From positions 10,750,501 through 10,814,500 of the forward strand of contig JANTQA010000012.1 in NCBI GenBank assembly GCA_027625915.1: a stretch of DNA of 64,000 bases. Direction: 5' to 3'. Each line of letters opens with the position of its first letter. The first letter of the stretch is position 1. The translations under genes and the position numbers were made by a program. Origin of the DNA: Anaeramoeba flamelloides (taxonomy: Eukaryota > Metamonada > Anaeramoebidae). Of the stretch, positions 13,061 through 25,319 are shown piece by piece. The notes beneath the pieces were generated by a model, which searched no databases, had not been told where the DNA came from, and worked only from the letters and a program-made list of their open reading frames with translations.

Positions 13061-13440
13061 CTAAAGTTAAAAAGTCAATTCAAAAAAAAACAAAATAATT
13101 GAAATTCCAAATCAACTTTAAGAAAATTGATGCGATGTAATTTCTTGTGAAAATGAATACATTTATGATTTAAAAATTCTATTGTTATCAATTTAAATTT
13201 TACAGTGAAATTGAGAATTTTTGAAATCGGTAATGCTCCATTGGAATGAGAACAAAATTTTGTCTAACATTTTATTTTTTAGAAAATTTCTAGTTTGTTA
13301 AGGTGTTTCGTGAATAAATATCAACTCTAGTCGGAAGGATTATTATTTCTATTATTTTTAATTAATCTTATATTCGTTGATTCTTAAATAAAAAATGAAT
13401 TTTTCATTTTAGGCTGGGCCACGTTCAGTGAAATGGAGTT
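12720..13440 (-). repeat. R6 repeat, copy 1 (inverted)
   Basis: The reverse complement of this segment aligns by eye with 52595-53600. Shared landmarks include ACTCCATTTCACT followed by GACCCAGCC or GGCCCAGCC, a run of A-rich DNA, and a GAAATAGAACA end. About 0.7-1.0 kb, no coding capacity seen, class unknown. Confidence 0.6.
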
Positions 13441-13893
13441 TAGTTTTTGGAATATTTCATTTTGTATAATTGAAAAATTTCTCTTGATTTGATATTATAA
13501 ATTTTAAGAATAGAAGCACTAACAAAGAGAATTTTACATTAAATGTAAAAAAAAAAAATTCCCCACTTTTTTGGAAATACCTTATAATTTATTATCCATC
13601 AAAGTTAATATCTCGAAATTGAATTTTAGTATAATTTATAGGTAAGTGATTAATATTTTTTTATCTACAAGGGAGTTTTAAAAATCGCAGTATTACTAAC
13701 ACCACCAACAAATACAGCAGCCTTAAGAATTTGAAGTCAATTGATGTTGATTATATTGTTTAGAATTGTTACAGTAGCGGCAAAAGTTTGAGAATTCAAT
13801 GGCTCATAATTCCAAATGAAATTTTTTCCGATCTGAATAGGTAGTTCAATTAGGAAATCTTTTCTTTTTAAAAATTTTCAAATACAAAAGTTG

Positions 13894-14046
13894 TTACAAT
13901 TTGAAGTTTTTTAGTTTTTTAAATATCAATCTGAAAGCCTCATTTTTTTTTTCAAATTGTTTGAACAAATCAGGAAAATTAGTGGAAAAGGAAAAGGAAA
14001 AGGAGATCAACAATAAAATCAAGAAAATTGATTGTTTCAAATTCAT
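13894..14046 (-). other. Short ORF with signal peptide (possible relic of a secreted protein)
   Basis: Fifty residues from the ATG at 14046. The first 21 look like a classic secretion signal (MNLKQSIFLILLLISFSFSF), and then come NFPDLFKQFEKK and an F-x-IF-KKLKNF pattern. The latter weakly recalls the start of the I29 prodomain of papain-type cysteine proteases. No protease domain follows. It may be an orphan first exon, a small secreted peptide, or chance. Confidence 0.25.
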
Positions 14047-15819
14047 TTTGTAGGATTGAAGGAAAAGTAGACAAATTATTTTCAATGATCTAATATTTTG
14101 GAAAATAGAAAAATGTAATAAAATTGGAAAATTTTTAAACTTTTAAATTAAGCTTACAATTTGGGAGAATTTTTAATTTTTTTATTTCTGAAATTGTGAA
14201 ACTATTCAATTTGGGTTAAAAAAATCTTGTTTTTTTTTTTTTTTCATTCTCACATTTCATTGAATTCTCAAAATTTTACCAACTACTTCATTACTTCTAA
14301 TAAAATATGAATTAGAGTATTCTTTTTTTCTAACTTCAATTTTTAAATTCTATTTGTTGTTACTAGTGGATACTGTTTAAACTAAATTATAAATATTAAA
14401 ATTTTATCTCAGATTTATATAAGGAAGTTTAATTAAATTTCTAAAAATATTACTCCTAATTGATTTTATCAAGATCTTTAAGTTTTTTACAAATTCATAT
14501 TCAAACCGACCACTACGTTATTGATTAACTGCTTCCATACAAGGGCAATAGGCCACGATTCAATAGTAGCCATAAAAAATTAAAAAAAAAAAGATCTTTA
14601 GGCTTTTTAGCAGATATCGAAAAAAATATTTTGGAAATTGAACTCAAAATTTTCATTTATAAATGAAAAATGTCAGTTTGCTGTTAAAGCCAAATTTCCC
14701 TAATCAAAAATTTATCTCAAATTTCAATAAAGAAAAGTTTAATTAAATCGCTAAAATTTTCATTTTTAATTGGTTTGTAAAGATCTTTGGGTTTTTTCAA
14801 CTTCAAAAAAGTAAAAAAGTTTGTTCACTTTGAAGAAAAATTTTCATTTCTTATTTTTAAAATAACAATGACCATTTTTGCGAGAAGGTGTCGATTTTGA
14901 ATCGGTCATATTCTCGTAAAAATAATCATTTAATCGACGTTTTAACACAAATTGATGTTTTTAAAGCAAAAAAAAATTTCTGACAAAAGTCAAGAATAAA
15001 TTCGAATAAAAAGTACAATTTTATCATTTTAAAAATGACAATTTTATCGTTTGAAAAGTGCAAATTTCATTTTAAAAATTGAAATTTCATTTTTTTATTT
15101 GAACAACTTAAGGGTCGAGTCATTCACCGTGAATTTGCTCCATATTCAAGGGGCGACTTCAAACGAAAAAGTTTATTGTGAAATTGCCCTTCTTTTGATT
15201 GAAAAAATTCAAATAACAAATAAAAAAAATTTTGAGAGGATCTCATTGACAAAAATTAATTAGAAAAAAAAAATTTAAAAATAATATACTATTGGAAAAT
15301 AATCCAATTCAAAAAAAAAAAGTTGAAAAGTATTCTCAAATCATCAAAAAATTCAAATTTTAAAAAAAAAAAATATCTTATTTCTTTTTTTAAATTTCCA
15401 AATGCTTTAAATTTCTTCAATTTGAAACAAATTGTTTTCTAAAAGTACAAAATCAATTTAATTCGATTTAATCTAATTTGTGGTTAGATTGTAATCCTCT
15501 ATATTTGGCAGGGTAAGGATTTTGTAATATTCTTTAGAAAACGAATCACTCATTTGAAAAATGAAAAAAAATCAAAAAAAAAAATCACCAAGATCTCAAA
15601 AAGTGCCAAAGAGAGACACTTCAAAACGAAAACTCAGTTGTTTTCAAAATTATACATTCTAACCATTCTAATTGGAAATTGAGTGTCTTTCTTTGGCGCT
15701 TTTTTCTGAAAATGAACCCTTTTTTGATTGTTGATTTTTGGAGATCGATTGCGCTAATAAGGTTAGATTAGTTTTTAATTGGTATTAGGTCACTCATAAA
15801 AATTACAAAATTTTCCCTC

Positions 15820-16190
15820 AAGTTCAACAATTCTAAAATTCAGAACATTTACTAACTGCTTAAATAGATATTACTATGTTATGAAAAAAAATTCAAATAA
15901 ATTTTGTCCTTTATGTTTAGAGTACAAACAGGAGGAAATAATAGAAAATATTGATCATTTTTTATGGGTATGTACTTCCTATGAAAAAGATAGATTAATT
16001 TTTCAAAATAAATTAAAAGAAATAAATCTTAATGAAATAATTTTAAACTGAGATAGTTTGAAATTATTTTCATTAATTAATAATCGTGAAATCATAGATT
16101 TTTCGCTTAAATTTCTGAAAGGGAATTTAAGTCTAAGGGCAACTAGGGTGTAATTTACATGTCTTCAATAATAATAAAATAAAATAAAAA
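15820..16190 (+). mobile_element. 5'-truncated LINE, 3' end
   Basis: The plus strand encodes LKFRTFTNCLNRYYYV, then CPLC...DHFLWVC, then a conserved tail ending LSLRATRV and a stop codon at about 16150. A tail of AATAATAATAAAATAAAATA repeats follows. The Cys/His module near the C-terminus plus the short A-rich tandem tail is what a 5'-truncated non-LTR retrotransposon leaves. One internal stop codon is present, so the copy is old. Confidence 0.75.
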
Positions 16191-16479
16191 ATTACAAATT
16201 TTTTTTTTTCTATTTCAGAAAATTATTTTTACCCGTAATGACTAGATCCTTAAGTCAATATTTCAAACAAAATTTTAACAAAAAGAAAAAAATAAAATTG
16301 TGTGCATCAGACCACAAATATTTCACCAAAAATTTGGTTTAAATATGCTAAAATTCCTTTAAGGGACTAGTAAACTAAAAAAAATCTTCTTGTAAATCTA
16401 ATAGCAAATTCTAAAAAAAAATTTATCGCATCTTGAAATTGAAAAATGGGGTAAAAAATCTGATTAATACAAAAGAGCA

Positions 16480-17560
16480 AACTTACTTTTAAAAACTATT
16501 TTCCGAAAATGAATTATTGTTTTTAAAAGTTTATTTTCATTTTTCTCATTTTTTGAAAAGTTCAAAAATCTTACATATTTCTGAATTATTTCAAAAAAAA
16601 TTATTTTCTTTGAAGAAAGAAGAAAGAAATCTTATTTTCTATGAATGAAGTGTACACAAATACACATTAAAAATAAAAACCTCAAAGTTTGAAAATAACT
16701 CAGTATAAAAAATCAACTTTTTTTCAAAAAAATTACAATAATTATTTTAAATGCGAAAAAATATAATTTGTTTATTCAAAGAACAGTTTGAATCAATTTT
16801 TTCTTTTTATTGAATAACATAAAGAAGAGAATAAAAATCAAACAATAAAATTAAAAATTCTCCAAAAATACTTTTTTATTAAAACTAGAAAATTCTACTT
16901 AAAATTTAAAGAAATATTTTTTAATTTGATTATTTTTAATCAATAATTAATAAACCAATCTTAATTTTTTCGGTGGGTTATTAATAACCCAAAGATTAAA
17001 AGTATCAATAGACTTTATTATTATTTCTCAATTTTTTAAATATTTTCAAATAAAGAAAAATAATTCAAATTAATAATTCTAATAAAAAAAAAAAAAAAAT
17101 AGATATTCTCAAATAACTAATTTTAATAATAACAGTTCGTTGTTGATACTCTTGATATTTGAAAAAGGATATTAGATAATCTTTTTAAATTTCAAGAAAT
17201 TTAATAAATTATTGTAAATAAAATAAATGATCAATTTTTCCTTAGAGCTTTAAGAATTCAATATTTGATTTATTTTTCTTGTATTTTTAAAATAAGAATA
17301 AAGTTTCAATGTTGTTTGTTCATACAAACTCTCAGAAATTACTAAAAGTGAGATTTCAACAAAATGAAAAGGTTTTGGCAAATTTTTCTTTTTCTGTTTT
17401 TGATCCAAAAATCCAAACGAAAAGGAATCAAATGATGTTACTGAAAAATTAATTGTGAAAATAAATGAATTCTTTTATAAATGATAACTCATCTCTCTAA
17501 AGTTTATAAATGAAGTTGCATATCGGGTTTAATTGGACCATTGTGAAAATAATTAATTTA
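16480..17560 (+). repeat. R2 repeat, solo copy
   Basis: It aligns with 56335-57400 (same strand) and 59060-60290 (opposite strand). Shared landmarks are ACTATTTTCCGAAAA at the start, ATTTTCTATGAATGAAGTG...CACAAATACACATTAAAAATAAA, GGTTCGTTGTT-like, and TCTCTAAAGTTTATAA near the end. A perfect palindrome TGGGTTATTAATAACCCA (16974-16991) sits in its middle. Confidence 0.7.
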
Positions 17561-18485
17561 TTGACTTTAGTGAAAAAAAAATAAATAAGAGTTAATAGCC
17601 CCTTAACATTGAAACAAAAAATATTTTGTTTTGTACATATCGCTTTGGTGAATGGAATAAAATGCATTTGTTGAAAATTTTTTTTGAATTGAATAATTCT
17701 TCATGAAGTTGAAGTTAACTCTTTAATTTGGTTTCTTAAACTCTGGTTGAAATTTCTAGCAACAATAAAAATGTAAATTGAGATCTTTGATTGGACCGAC
17801 CTCGATTTTTTTGGAAATTCTTTAATAATGAACCAATTTTGATAAAATTTTATATTTGATTTTGTTATCACAAATACTACTCGAATTATAAGAATAAAAG
17901 TGCCAGGAATATCAGTTCTCCAAAATATTAATTAAAGGGGTTTTATTGTAATAATAATACCATTCGCCAATCTCAAAAAACATCCAATAATTTGTATTCT
18001 TAGATCTTTGAAATAATTCTTTTTTATATATTAAGTCAATTCCATCTCAGTATAATTCATTTTGAGTATTTTATTTGACTAAAATTCAATTTTTAAATTT
18101 ATTTGTCAAATTCAAAACCTTTCTAAAAATCAATAGTAATTTTTGACAAATAAAAAAATCAAAAGAAACATAATTTCAAAGAGAAACAATAAAAATGAAT
18201 CTCCAAAACTCACATCCAAACGACAACTATAACAAAACACCTCTTGAAGTATTGTTTTAGTTTTGAAACATTTACAAGATAAGATGAATTATTTCCTAAT
18301 GAAGAAATACTAAAAATTGAAAGTTGCAGAACAACATTTTGAGGTTAAAAAAAACTTTCCATACTTTACTGATCAGAACATTAAAAAAAAGAAACTCACC
18401 CAACCATTCTCTTTATAAAAATAACAAATTAATCCCAAATAGAAGAAAAATAAACCACAAATTTTTAATTGAGGTTGTTTCATTT

Positions 18486-18930
18486 CACGGCAAGAATAGC
18501 ACAATCCATACAAATACTTTCAAGACTTTTTCGAACTTTCAGACTGACACTCTGCAAGATTTCAGTCTCTTATATTCTTTCATATTTTTTCAAATTTCAA
18601 ATACTTGATATAAACTTTTATAAACCAAAAAAGGGTAAAAAATATTAATTAACAAAAGATAACATTTAGAATTTAATTGAAATTTTTGAAAGTTATCTAA
18701 AAAAAAAAATATTGTGTAACTTACAAAACCTGAAACTCTTTTTATGAAAATCAAAAATTGGAAAGTTGTTTAAATTACATGTTTTTAAAAGTTTGGCTTG
18801 TAAAAACTTTTAAATTGAAAGTTGTTGAATTGTGATCTTGTAATTCCTTTCAAAATTTGGAACAATTTGAAAAACAAAAATGTTGCCAAGTAAAAAAAGT
18901 GACTACAATTTTTGTGCTATTCTTGTAGTG
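18486..18930 (-). mobile_element. MITE-2 copy 1 (445 bp)
   Basis: It is bounded by 19-bp terminal inverted repeats: CACGGCAAGAATAGCACAA at the left and the complement of CACTACAAGAATAGCACAA at the right. Over its full length it is the reverse complement of 20449-20898, over 90% identical by eye. No coding capacity. It lies 256 bp beyond the stop codon of the CAP-Gly gene, on its 3' side. Confidence 0.88.
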
Positions 18931-19186
18931 TTGTTTTTTCTAATTGGTCATTTTTTTAAATTAAAAAAAATTGACTGTTTAAAAAAAAATGCTTTTAAAA
19001 AGAGATAATTTTGTCCTTATGAGGCACAATGTTATTAGATTATGGGGTACGTTATTGACGAGCACTTTTCGGAGAATGTGACAATTTTGCAATTGCCCAC
19101 CTTCTCACAAAAATGGTCAATATTCAAAATCTTATTGTAATCACACTTTTTGAAAACTACTCTAATAAAAAAGAATCGTCTAGTTT

Positions 19187-20402
19187 TCATTCCGAAAGTA
19201 TTTGGAAATTACAAGAAAATCCTAAGTATATTAAAAGAAAGAAATTCAAGATAAGACATCAAAAAAAGAGAAAAATAAAAAAGAAAATTGAAAAAAAAAA
19301 AAAAAGATAAAAAAAAAATATTTTTACGTATCAAACGTTCACCAGAAGTTTTTGCAAACTTCAAATCGATTTCTATGGAATTTTTTTCCTTCCTTAAATT
19401 TGTAACTCTGGTTTCAATGTTTTGTGCTTGCTTTTGAGAGACTTCCTTAATTTTGTTTTCCTTTTGGATTTTTTTGACAACCTTTTTGATTTCTTGTTCA
19501 TCCTTTTGATCGATTTTTTCAAGCTCTTGTTGTAAAAATTCATTGTTTTTTAAAAGTTGTTCGTTCTGAAGCGTGATTTGGTTATATTGAAATTGTAATA
19601 AATCAAACTCGGATCGTTTGTTCTCCTTTTGTAAAAACTTTTCTGATTTTGTTTTCTTTTGATCGCTTTTTTTATTGTTTGTTTGTTTTTTGATGTGGTT
19701 CTCTAATTTTTCTATTTGAGATAAGAGCTCCTTTCTTTCTCGATTCAAGTCTTTTAAAAAAATGTTGTGTTGATATAAGTGCCTTCCTAGAGACTCATCT
19801 TTCATTTGAGATATAATCGCCAATTCGTGTTCTGGGTTTGAATCATTCTCAAAGGATTTGTCATCCTTTTTTTTGGTTTTCTTTTTTTTTTTGTTTTTGT
19901 TTTTTTGTTTTTCTTTTTCAATTTCCTTTTCGGTGAGAACTTTTGCTCCGAGATCGATTAATTGTGTTAATTTTATAAACCTTCCTTTTTGTGGTTTGCA
20001 CTCAAAGTATTTGACTCCGAAAAAAGTACCATTTCCTTTCCCTATTTTTTTGAAGAGACGGTTTGGTTTTGGTTGTTGGTTTTAGTAAAGAAAATTGTTG
20101 GTTTTTTTTTTTGTTTTGGGTTTTTTATGTACAAAAGAAAATCGTTTTTGTTTTTTTTTGTCAGTTTAATTGATAACAAAATTGTTTTCGTAAGGTTATT
20201 TGAAATCATCTTTTTTTTTTTTGAATCGACTTTTTTTGGATATTGTTTTTTTTTTTTTTTTTTGAAAACAAAGAAAACCTTTTTTGGATGCTGTTTCCAA
20301 TCCAACCCAAGTTTCGGTAAGATCAAAAACTGGTTTGTCTAGGTATTTGACTTGTGCTATTTCTCCTCGAAATTCTATTGTGTCCCCGACTGAAAAACTC
20401 AT
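19187..20402 (-). CDS. CAP-Gly domain coiled-coil protein
   Basis: Three exons (20402-20279, 20041-19328, 19221-19187) join in phase and give 290 residues. Residues 1-70 form a CAP-Gly domain: VGDTIEFRGEIAQVKYL, a WVGLE strand, GKGNG at 42-46 in place of the usual GKNDG, then GVKYFECKPQKGRF. CAP-Gly domains bind the C-terminal tails of tubulin and EB proteins. A lysine-rich linker (about 80-105) and a long coiled coil (about 118-270) follow, as in short CLIP- or dynactin-like proteins; this one cannot be assigned to either. The domain is split by a 237-bp intron (donor GTTTTC, phase 1). The third exon (11 codons with the stop) is the least certain. The gene sits between two inverted MITE-2 copies, one ending 46 bp upstream of the ATG. 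Confidence 0.82.
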
Positions 20403-20448
20403 AGTAACTACAAAATTAACAAAAAAATGAAATAAATTTGAAATAACT

Positions 20449-20898
20449 CACAACAAGAATAGCACAAAAATTGTAGTCACTTTTTTTCCTTAGTAACACT
20501 TTGTTTTTTAGAAATTGTTCGAAATTTTGAAAGGAATTAGAAGATCACAATGCAACAACTTTCAATTTAAAAGTTTGTACAAGTTAAACTTTTAAAAACA
20601 TGTAATTTAAACAACTTTCCAATTTTTGATTTTCATAAAAATAGTTTCAGGTTTTGAAAGTTTACAAATATTTTTCTTTTTGATAACTTTCAAAAATTTC
20701 AATTAAATTCAAAATGCTATCTTTTGTTAATTAATTATTATTTTTATCCCTTTTTTTGGCTTACAAAAGTTTGTATCAAGTATTTGAAATTTAAAACAAT
20801 ATGAAAGAATATCAGAGACTGAAATCTTGAAGACTGTCAGTCTGAAAGTTCGAAAAAGTCTTGAAAGTATTTGTATGGATTGTGCTATTCTTGTCGTG
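20449..20898 (+). mobile_element. MITE-2 copy 2 (450 bp), just upstream of the CAP-Gly start
   Basis: It is bounded by CACAACAAGAATAGCACAA and the complement of CACGACAAGAATAGCACAA. It is an inverted copy of 18486-18930. The inner end lies 46 bp from the ATG of the minus-strand CAP-Gly gene, so any 5' UTR and proximal promoter must overlap it. No coding capacity. Confidence 0.88.
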
Positions 20899-22031
20899 CT
20901 ACTGTAAAAAAAAAAAACATATATTTTTAATATTACAAAGATTCCTGAATATTTGAGACCCTTGTTTTAAAGAATGTTTTGGTGTTTGTTTTATGTTTCA
21001 ATGTAACAAATTTATTGAAATAAAGTTATTGATAACGATCAAACAAACTGAAGTTGATTTACAAATGTTGGACAAACAATAAGAGCTTAATTGTCAAAAT
21101 TGAGACAGACAAGGAGATGAAAAATTGATCATTTATGCAGCATTTTTAAAAGAAAAATTATATTTTAGTGTTGTGACTCTTAGTAAATTCAAAAAGATTT
21201 CTTTTGTATTATTCTGAGGTTCAAATTAAAAGAAATATATTTTAATTCTTAGTTTAAGAAATATGAGTTGCTTTTAAATACCAAGAATATTATTACCAAA
21301 TTTTCTTGTTAAGATATATTGGTTTTTTTTAGGCTGTTGGAGGAAAAAAATATTAGATGACTTTCAATAAAAAGGGAATTGTATTAATTTGAAAATGACC
21401 ACTGAACTAAAAAAAATTGTATTTGTTGCTGTTAACTTAAATTTGAAATTCAATGAATTAACTTTTTAATTCTAAAATTATATGCAATTTTATTACGACA
21501 AATAGAAAATTATCAAAAGTGAAGAAAGTTGAACATTTTTTAAATGTTCGACTTTTTTTTTTTTTGAAGATAAATTTTGGTGTTGTTGGAAATACAAGAA
21601 GAATAAACAATCTTTTTTTTAGGATCGTTTAATTGGATAGTTGTCGTCCAAAGTAGAATGGTAAAGTGTTTAAAAGCCTTGAAATTTAAATAAAAATGAT
21701 TGTTTTTTTCTTTTCATAAAAAACTTTTCAATTGGGGAATTTTGTTGAGAATTAAGGGATGATCTTCTATTTTAAAAAATTCAAAAATAAGAATGTTATA
21801 ATACAGGCCTCACTCTTCAAAACAATTTGTAATTCAGACTTGAATTTTTATTTTTTATTTTTTAAAATAAGAATAAAAAGTGAACAAAAATTATAAAAAA
21901 ATCTTTTTTAGATCGATTTTTTATAAACAGGTTGTAATTGGATAGGGAGTTTTAGAAACCAAAACAGTAACTTCAACTCTTGTCGATAATAAAAAGTTAA
22001 AAGAGAAGCAAAAAAAAAAGAAAAATTAAAG
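20899..22031. other. Intergenic DNA, nothing recognised
   Basis: A+T-rich DNA with no open frame of note. T runs just below the tRNA (about 22008-22030) are read as Pol III stop signals on the minus strand. Confidence 0.5.
22008..22031 (-). terminator. Pol III T-run terminator of tRNA-Lys
   Basis: Read on the minus strand, the tRNA is followed by TTTAATTTTTC and then a ten-T run, the standard stop signal for RNA polymerase III. Confidence 0.8.
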
Positions 22032-22103
22032 CTCCGCGCGGGGCTCGAACCCGCGACATTCAGGTTAAAAGCCTGACGCTCTGCCGACTGAGCTAGCGAA
22101 GCA
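22032..22103 (-). tRNA. tRNA-Lys (anticodon UUU)
   Basis: A 72-nt cloverleaf on the minus strand. The acceptor arms GCTTCGC/GCGGAGC pair with one G-U. The D arm is GCTC/GAGC. The anticodon arm TCAGG/CCTGA has loop CTTTTAA (anticodon TTT). The T arm is GCGGG/CCCGC with loop TTCGAGC. Box A (TAGCTCAGTCGG) fits the eukaryotic consensus exactly and box B (GGTTCGAGCC) closely. There is no intron and no encoded CCA. T5 and T10 runs follow, as expected for RNA polymerase III termination. Confidence 0.97.
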
Positions 22104-22599
22104 ATATACATTTTTAAAGGTAATATTGTGATATTTAACTTCTAATTACTTTTAATATATCTGTGATAATATTTTAAAAATCAATCACAAACAGCTAAAT
22201 AAACACTTACAGCTGTTGCAAGGCTACCCTAAAATTTCTTCAATATCAAAATTTTATGTTGATATAAATTTTTAAATCTAAGAATATAACAAAAAGCCCG
22301 CTTATATTGAAAAATTTTTTTCTAAATGACTTGTTATAAAAAATATTTTTCGAATGTGATCGAAAAATATATTCATTTTTTAAACGAAATTATAATACTT
22401 TCTTAATGAATTTTTGATGTTCAGAGTCATTTTGGGTTATGAACATTTATTTTTTGAAAATCAGAAAAAATTCTTGAATATTGGCGCATTTAGGAATTTT
22501 TTTTTTCAATATGAGCTTTATTATTCTCATATTGAACTTTTTAAAAATTTAATTCAACACCAAAATTTGATATTGATAAATTTGCACAGTAGCTTTGGA

Positions 22600-23130
22600 C
22601 TGACTGTATCATGTATTCTTATCAAAAAAATGTTTTATAATTTTTTAGATCTAAATCATTTTTTCTAAATTTGAAAATTTTTGTTTTGCTTCTTCAAATT
22701 TTGTTTTTATTTTTTCAAATTTTCATTTTTTTTTTTTTTTTCTTTTTCTTTTTCAATTTCATTTTGATAAAGATCAAGTGGAAAAAAAAATGATCACAAA
22801 AAAAAACAAATAATCGCTAAGGAATTGAGATTAGATAATGTCTATTATATTTCAGTTATTTTTTAGCAAAAAACTTTTTAATCTTTTTTTTTAATAAAAG
22901 TTCAGTAATAAAAATTCTATAATGCTCCTTTCAAAAATTGTGACCCACTTTTTTTTAGTTTTTGATTTTATTTTTTTTTAATTTATAAAATATCAGGTTT
23001 TTATATATTTGGGATGATTTATAAGTGATTTATAAATCAGGTTTAATAAGTTGTTGTTCTTGAATACAAAAGTAGAAATATATATTTTTTCTTCAATTTT
23101 TATTTCCAGTGAGTCACAAATTTTGAAATC
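22600..23130 (+). repeat. R5 repeat, copy 1
   Basis: It aligns with 37190-37760 in the same orientation. Landmarks are TATTCTTATCAAAAAAAT, CATTTTTTCTAA, and TTTCAAAAATTGTGACYCAC, followed about 170 bp later by the complement (GTGAGTCACAAATTTTGAAA). The last ~200 bp (22930-23130) thus have terminal inverted repeats and may be a small MITE inside or at the end of R5. Confidence 0.65.
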
Positions 23131-24250
23131 GGGTTTATTTATTTTAAAATTTTAAAGATATTTGAAAATTATTTATTCTTCTTCAACAAATTCAAACCCA
23201 TTTTCTTGATCTTGAAAGGATTTAAATTGTAATAATTATTCTAAACAAAGAGTATATATCTGGAATTTTTTAATTTTGAGTGATTGGTTTAAAAAAAAAA
23301 GACTTCATCGAACTCTAGGCGGGGTTCTCTTTAGGCTAAAGTTAATAGAAAAAAACGAAGAGGAAGAAATGGGAAGAAGTCAACTTATAAAAATTATTTT
23401 GCAAATAATTAGGGGGGGTTCAGAAAACTTTTGAAAAGTTGTTGCCTACGATTAAACTTTATAGATTTAAAATATATGTATCTTAATAAAATATTGTTTA
23501 AAGAACGTTGGTAGATTTATCTGTGTTTATATAGATGGTAATTAATAAAACCAAAAATGATTATGTAACTATTATTTACATTTAGCTCTAGGAGTGGTAA
23601 TATCAAAATGTGTGTTGGTCTATCAAATCGGTCAAAACAAAATAGAATAAAAGAATTTATCATCAGTTGAACTTTAAGGAATAAAAACTTACCAAATTAA
23701 AGTAAATTTTTTGGAAATTTTTTGGAAATTTTTTTACACAGTCTATTTTACTAGAATCCAAATTTTGTGTCTTAATTTGTGATTTTAATTTGAATAAATT
23801 TTACTCTAGTTATATATCTTGAGTGTGGAATTGGATGTAACAAACCATTGTTATATTATGTTTAGTTTTTCTTTTTTTTTTGAAAAGAATAATTTAATTT
23901 TCAATGATCTATTTGTTTAGCAAACAATTTTTTTTTCTTTTTTCAAACGTCATTGAATTGGCAAAAAGTTCATCAACTAATACATAAAATGGATTTCCAT
24001 ACTCTGATTAAGAAAAAAAAATACTTCAAATAATTTATTAAAATGTCTTTTTTATCACAATTTTTTGAATTTTATCCAGTTTTTCTAGAGTATAGATAAT
24101 TTGGTTCTTATTGGTATATATTATTCAGAATAATCACTTTTTATTAAAATTTATCATTTCATGAAAAATATGTTTCCAAATTATGTATTATCCCTAGAAA
24201 AACGAAATACTGGTTCTCTAAATTTCAATTCAATGAAAATATTAGTATTT

Positions 24251-24252
<2 letters not shown>

Positions 24253-24289
<37 letters not shown>
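24253..24289. repeat. (TA)n microsatellite
   Basis: About 18 perfect TA units. Confidence 0.9.
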
Positions 24290-24292
<3 letters not shown>

Positions 24293-25319
24293 CTTTCAAG
24301 TTCGAAATTTTTTTACAAGTTATTAACTGAAAAAAAAAAGTTTTAACAAAATCAATTAGGGAATTGTATTTTGTGAACATACATTAAGCTTACTTGTTGA
24401 AATTTTTGATCAAATTTTAATATGTAGATTTCATTACAAAGGTAATTGTATTTTCGAATAAATTTCAAAATTTGAAAATAATTTATTAAAATAAACACTG
24501 GTTTTAATATTTCAATTTTACAAAATAAATTTTTTAGTAACTAATGTACATTTCAAGATAAATTTAGCAAAGATATTGTTCAACATTGAACTGTGAATCT
24601 TTATGATTCATGGTATAAATTTGTCTACGAAATGCAGATTATTTTCTCAAATTCTTGGATTTTATACTAATACATGTTTCATTTTTTTCTTGGCCAAGAT
24701 CAACAAAATGGTATTTTAAGAATCAAAGGATTAACTGGTGTTTGACAACTTGTGTACAAAGTTACTTTTCTTCAATTCCAAGATACTTTATTTTTAGGGT
24801 TCTTTATGGAAAAATTAATGTTTATAGATACTAGTATTTAAAAAAAAATAATAATATCTTGCAGATCTTTATTTTTTTTTTTTAATTTGTGTTTTAACTT
24901 ATGAAATAGAGGGGTTAATTCCAGCGTAATAATTTATTAATTTGAGAATCTTTTTTGAAATCCAAAATTTGCAAGTTTCCAATATAAAACCAAAAAAAAA
25001 ATAGCCTATTATATAATTAAAAATTAAGTTAATTCTCGGAAATGGTGAAAATTTTTATCGTTTTATGTTGTAAAATACACATGTTTACAAGGTATAGTCT
25101 TGATATTTTAAGACATCGCTTTTTATACACATGTATTGATTTAGAAAGTAAATTATTTATTTTGATATTATTTGAAATAATTTATATTTCAAGGCCAATA
25201 TCAGCCAATAAAACTAATTGAAGTATAGGTAATTTAATAAATGAAGTTTTGATAGAAGTTTAACAAAAGATTCTCAATTAAATTGAGATCGATTAAGTAA
25301 AAAAAAATATTTTGATTTA

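Larger units (their letters stand above)
12022..18485. other. Non-coding stretch with repeats and a LINE tail
   Basis: It contains a T32 tract (about 12072-12103), an R6 copy (12720-13440, minus), a short signal-peptide ORF (13894-14046), a LINE 3' fragment (15820-16190) and an R2 copy (16480-17560). Long poly-pyrimidine tracts lie at 12900-13070. No host gene is recognised. Confidence 0.55.

Noticed and set aside
18324-18608. 94-codon ORF on the plus strand
   Set aside because: It runs across the terminus of MITE-2 copy 1 and half of it is MITE sequence.
23283-23420. EMG1/Nep1 exon
   Set aside because: Only a loose resemblance to the GSEKLLKVI region; the key methyltransferase motifs are absent.
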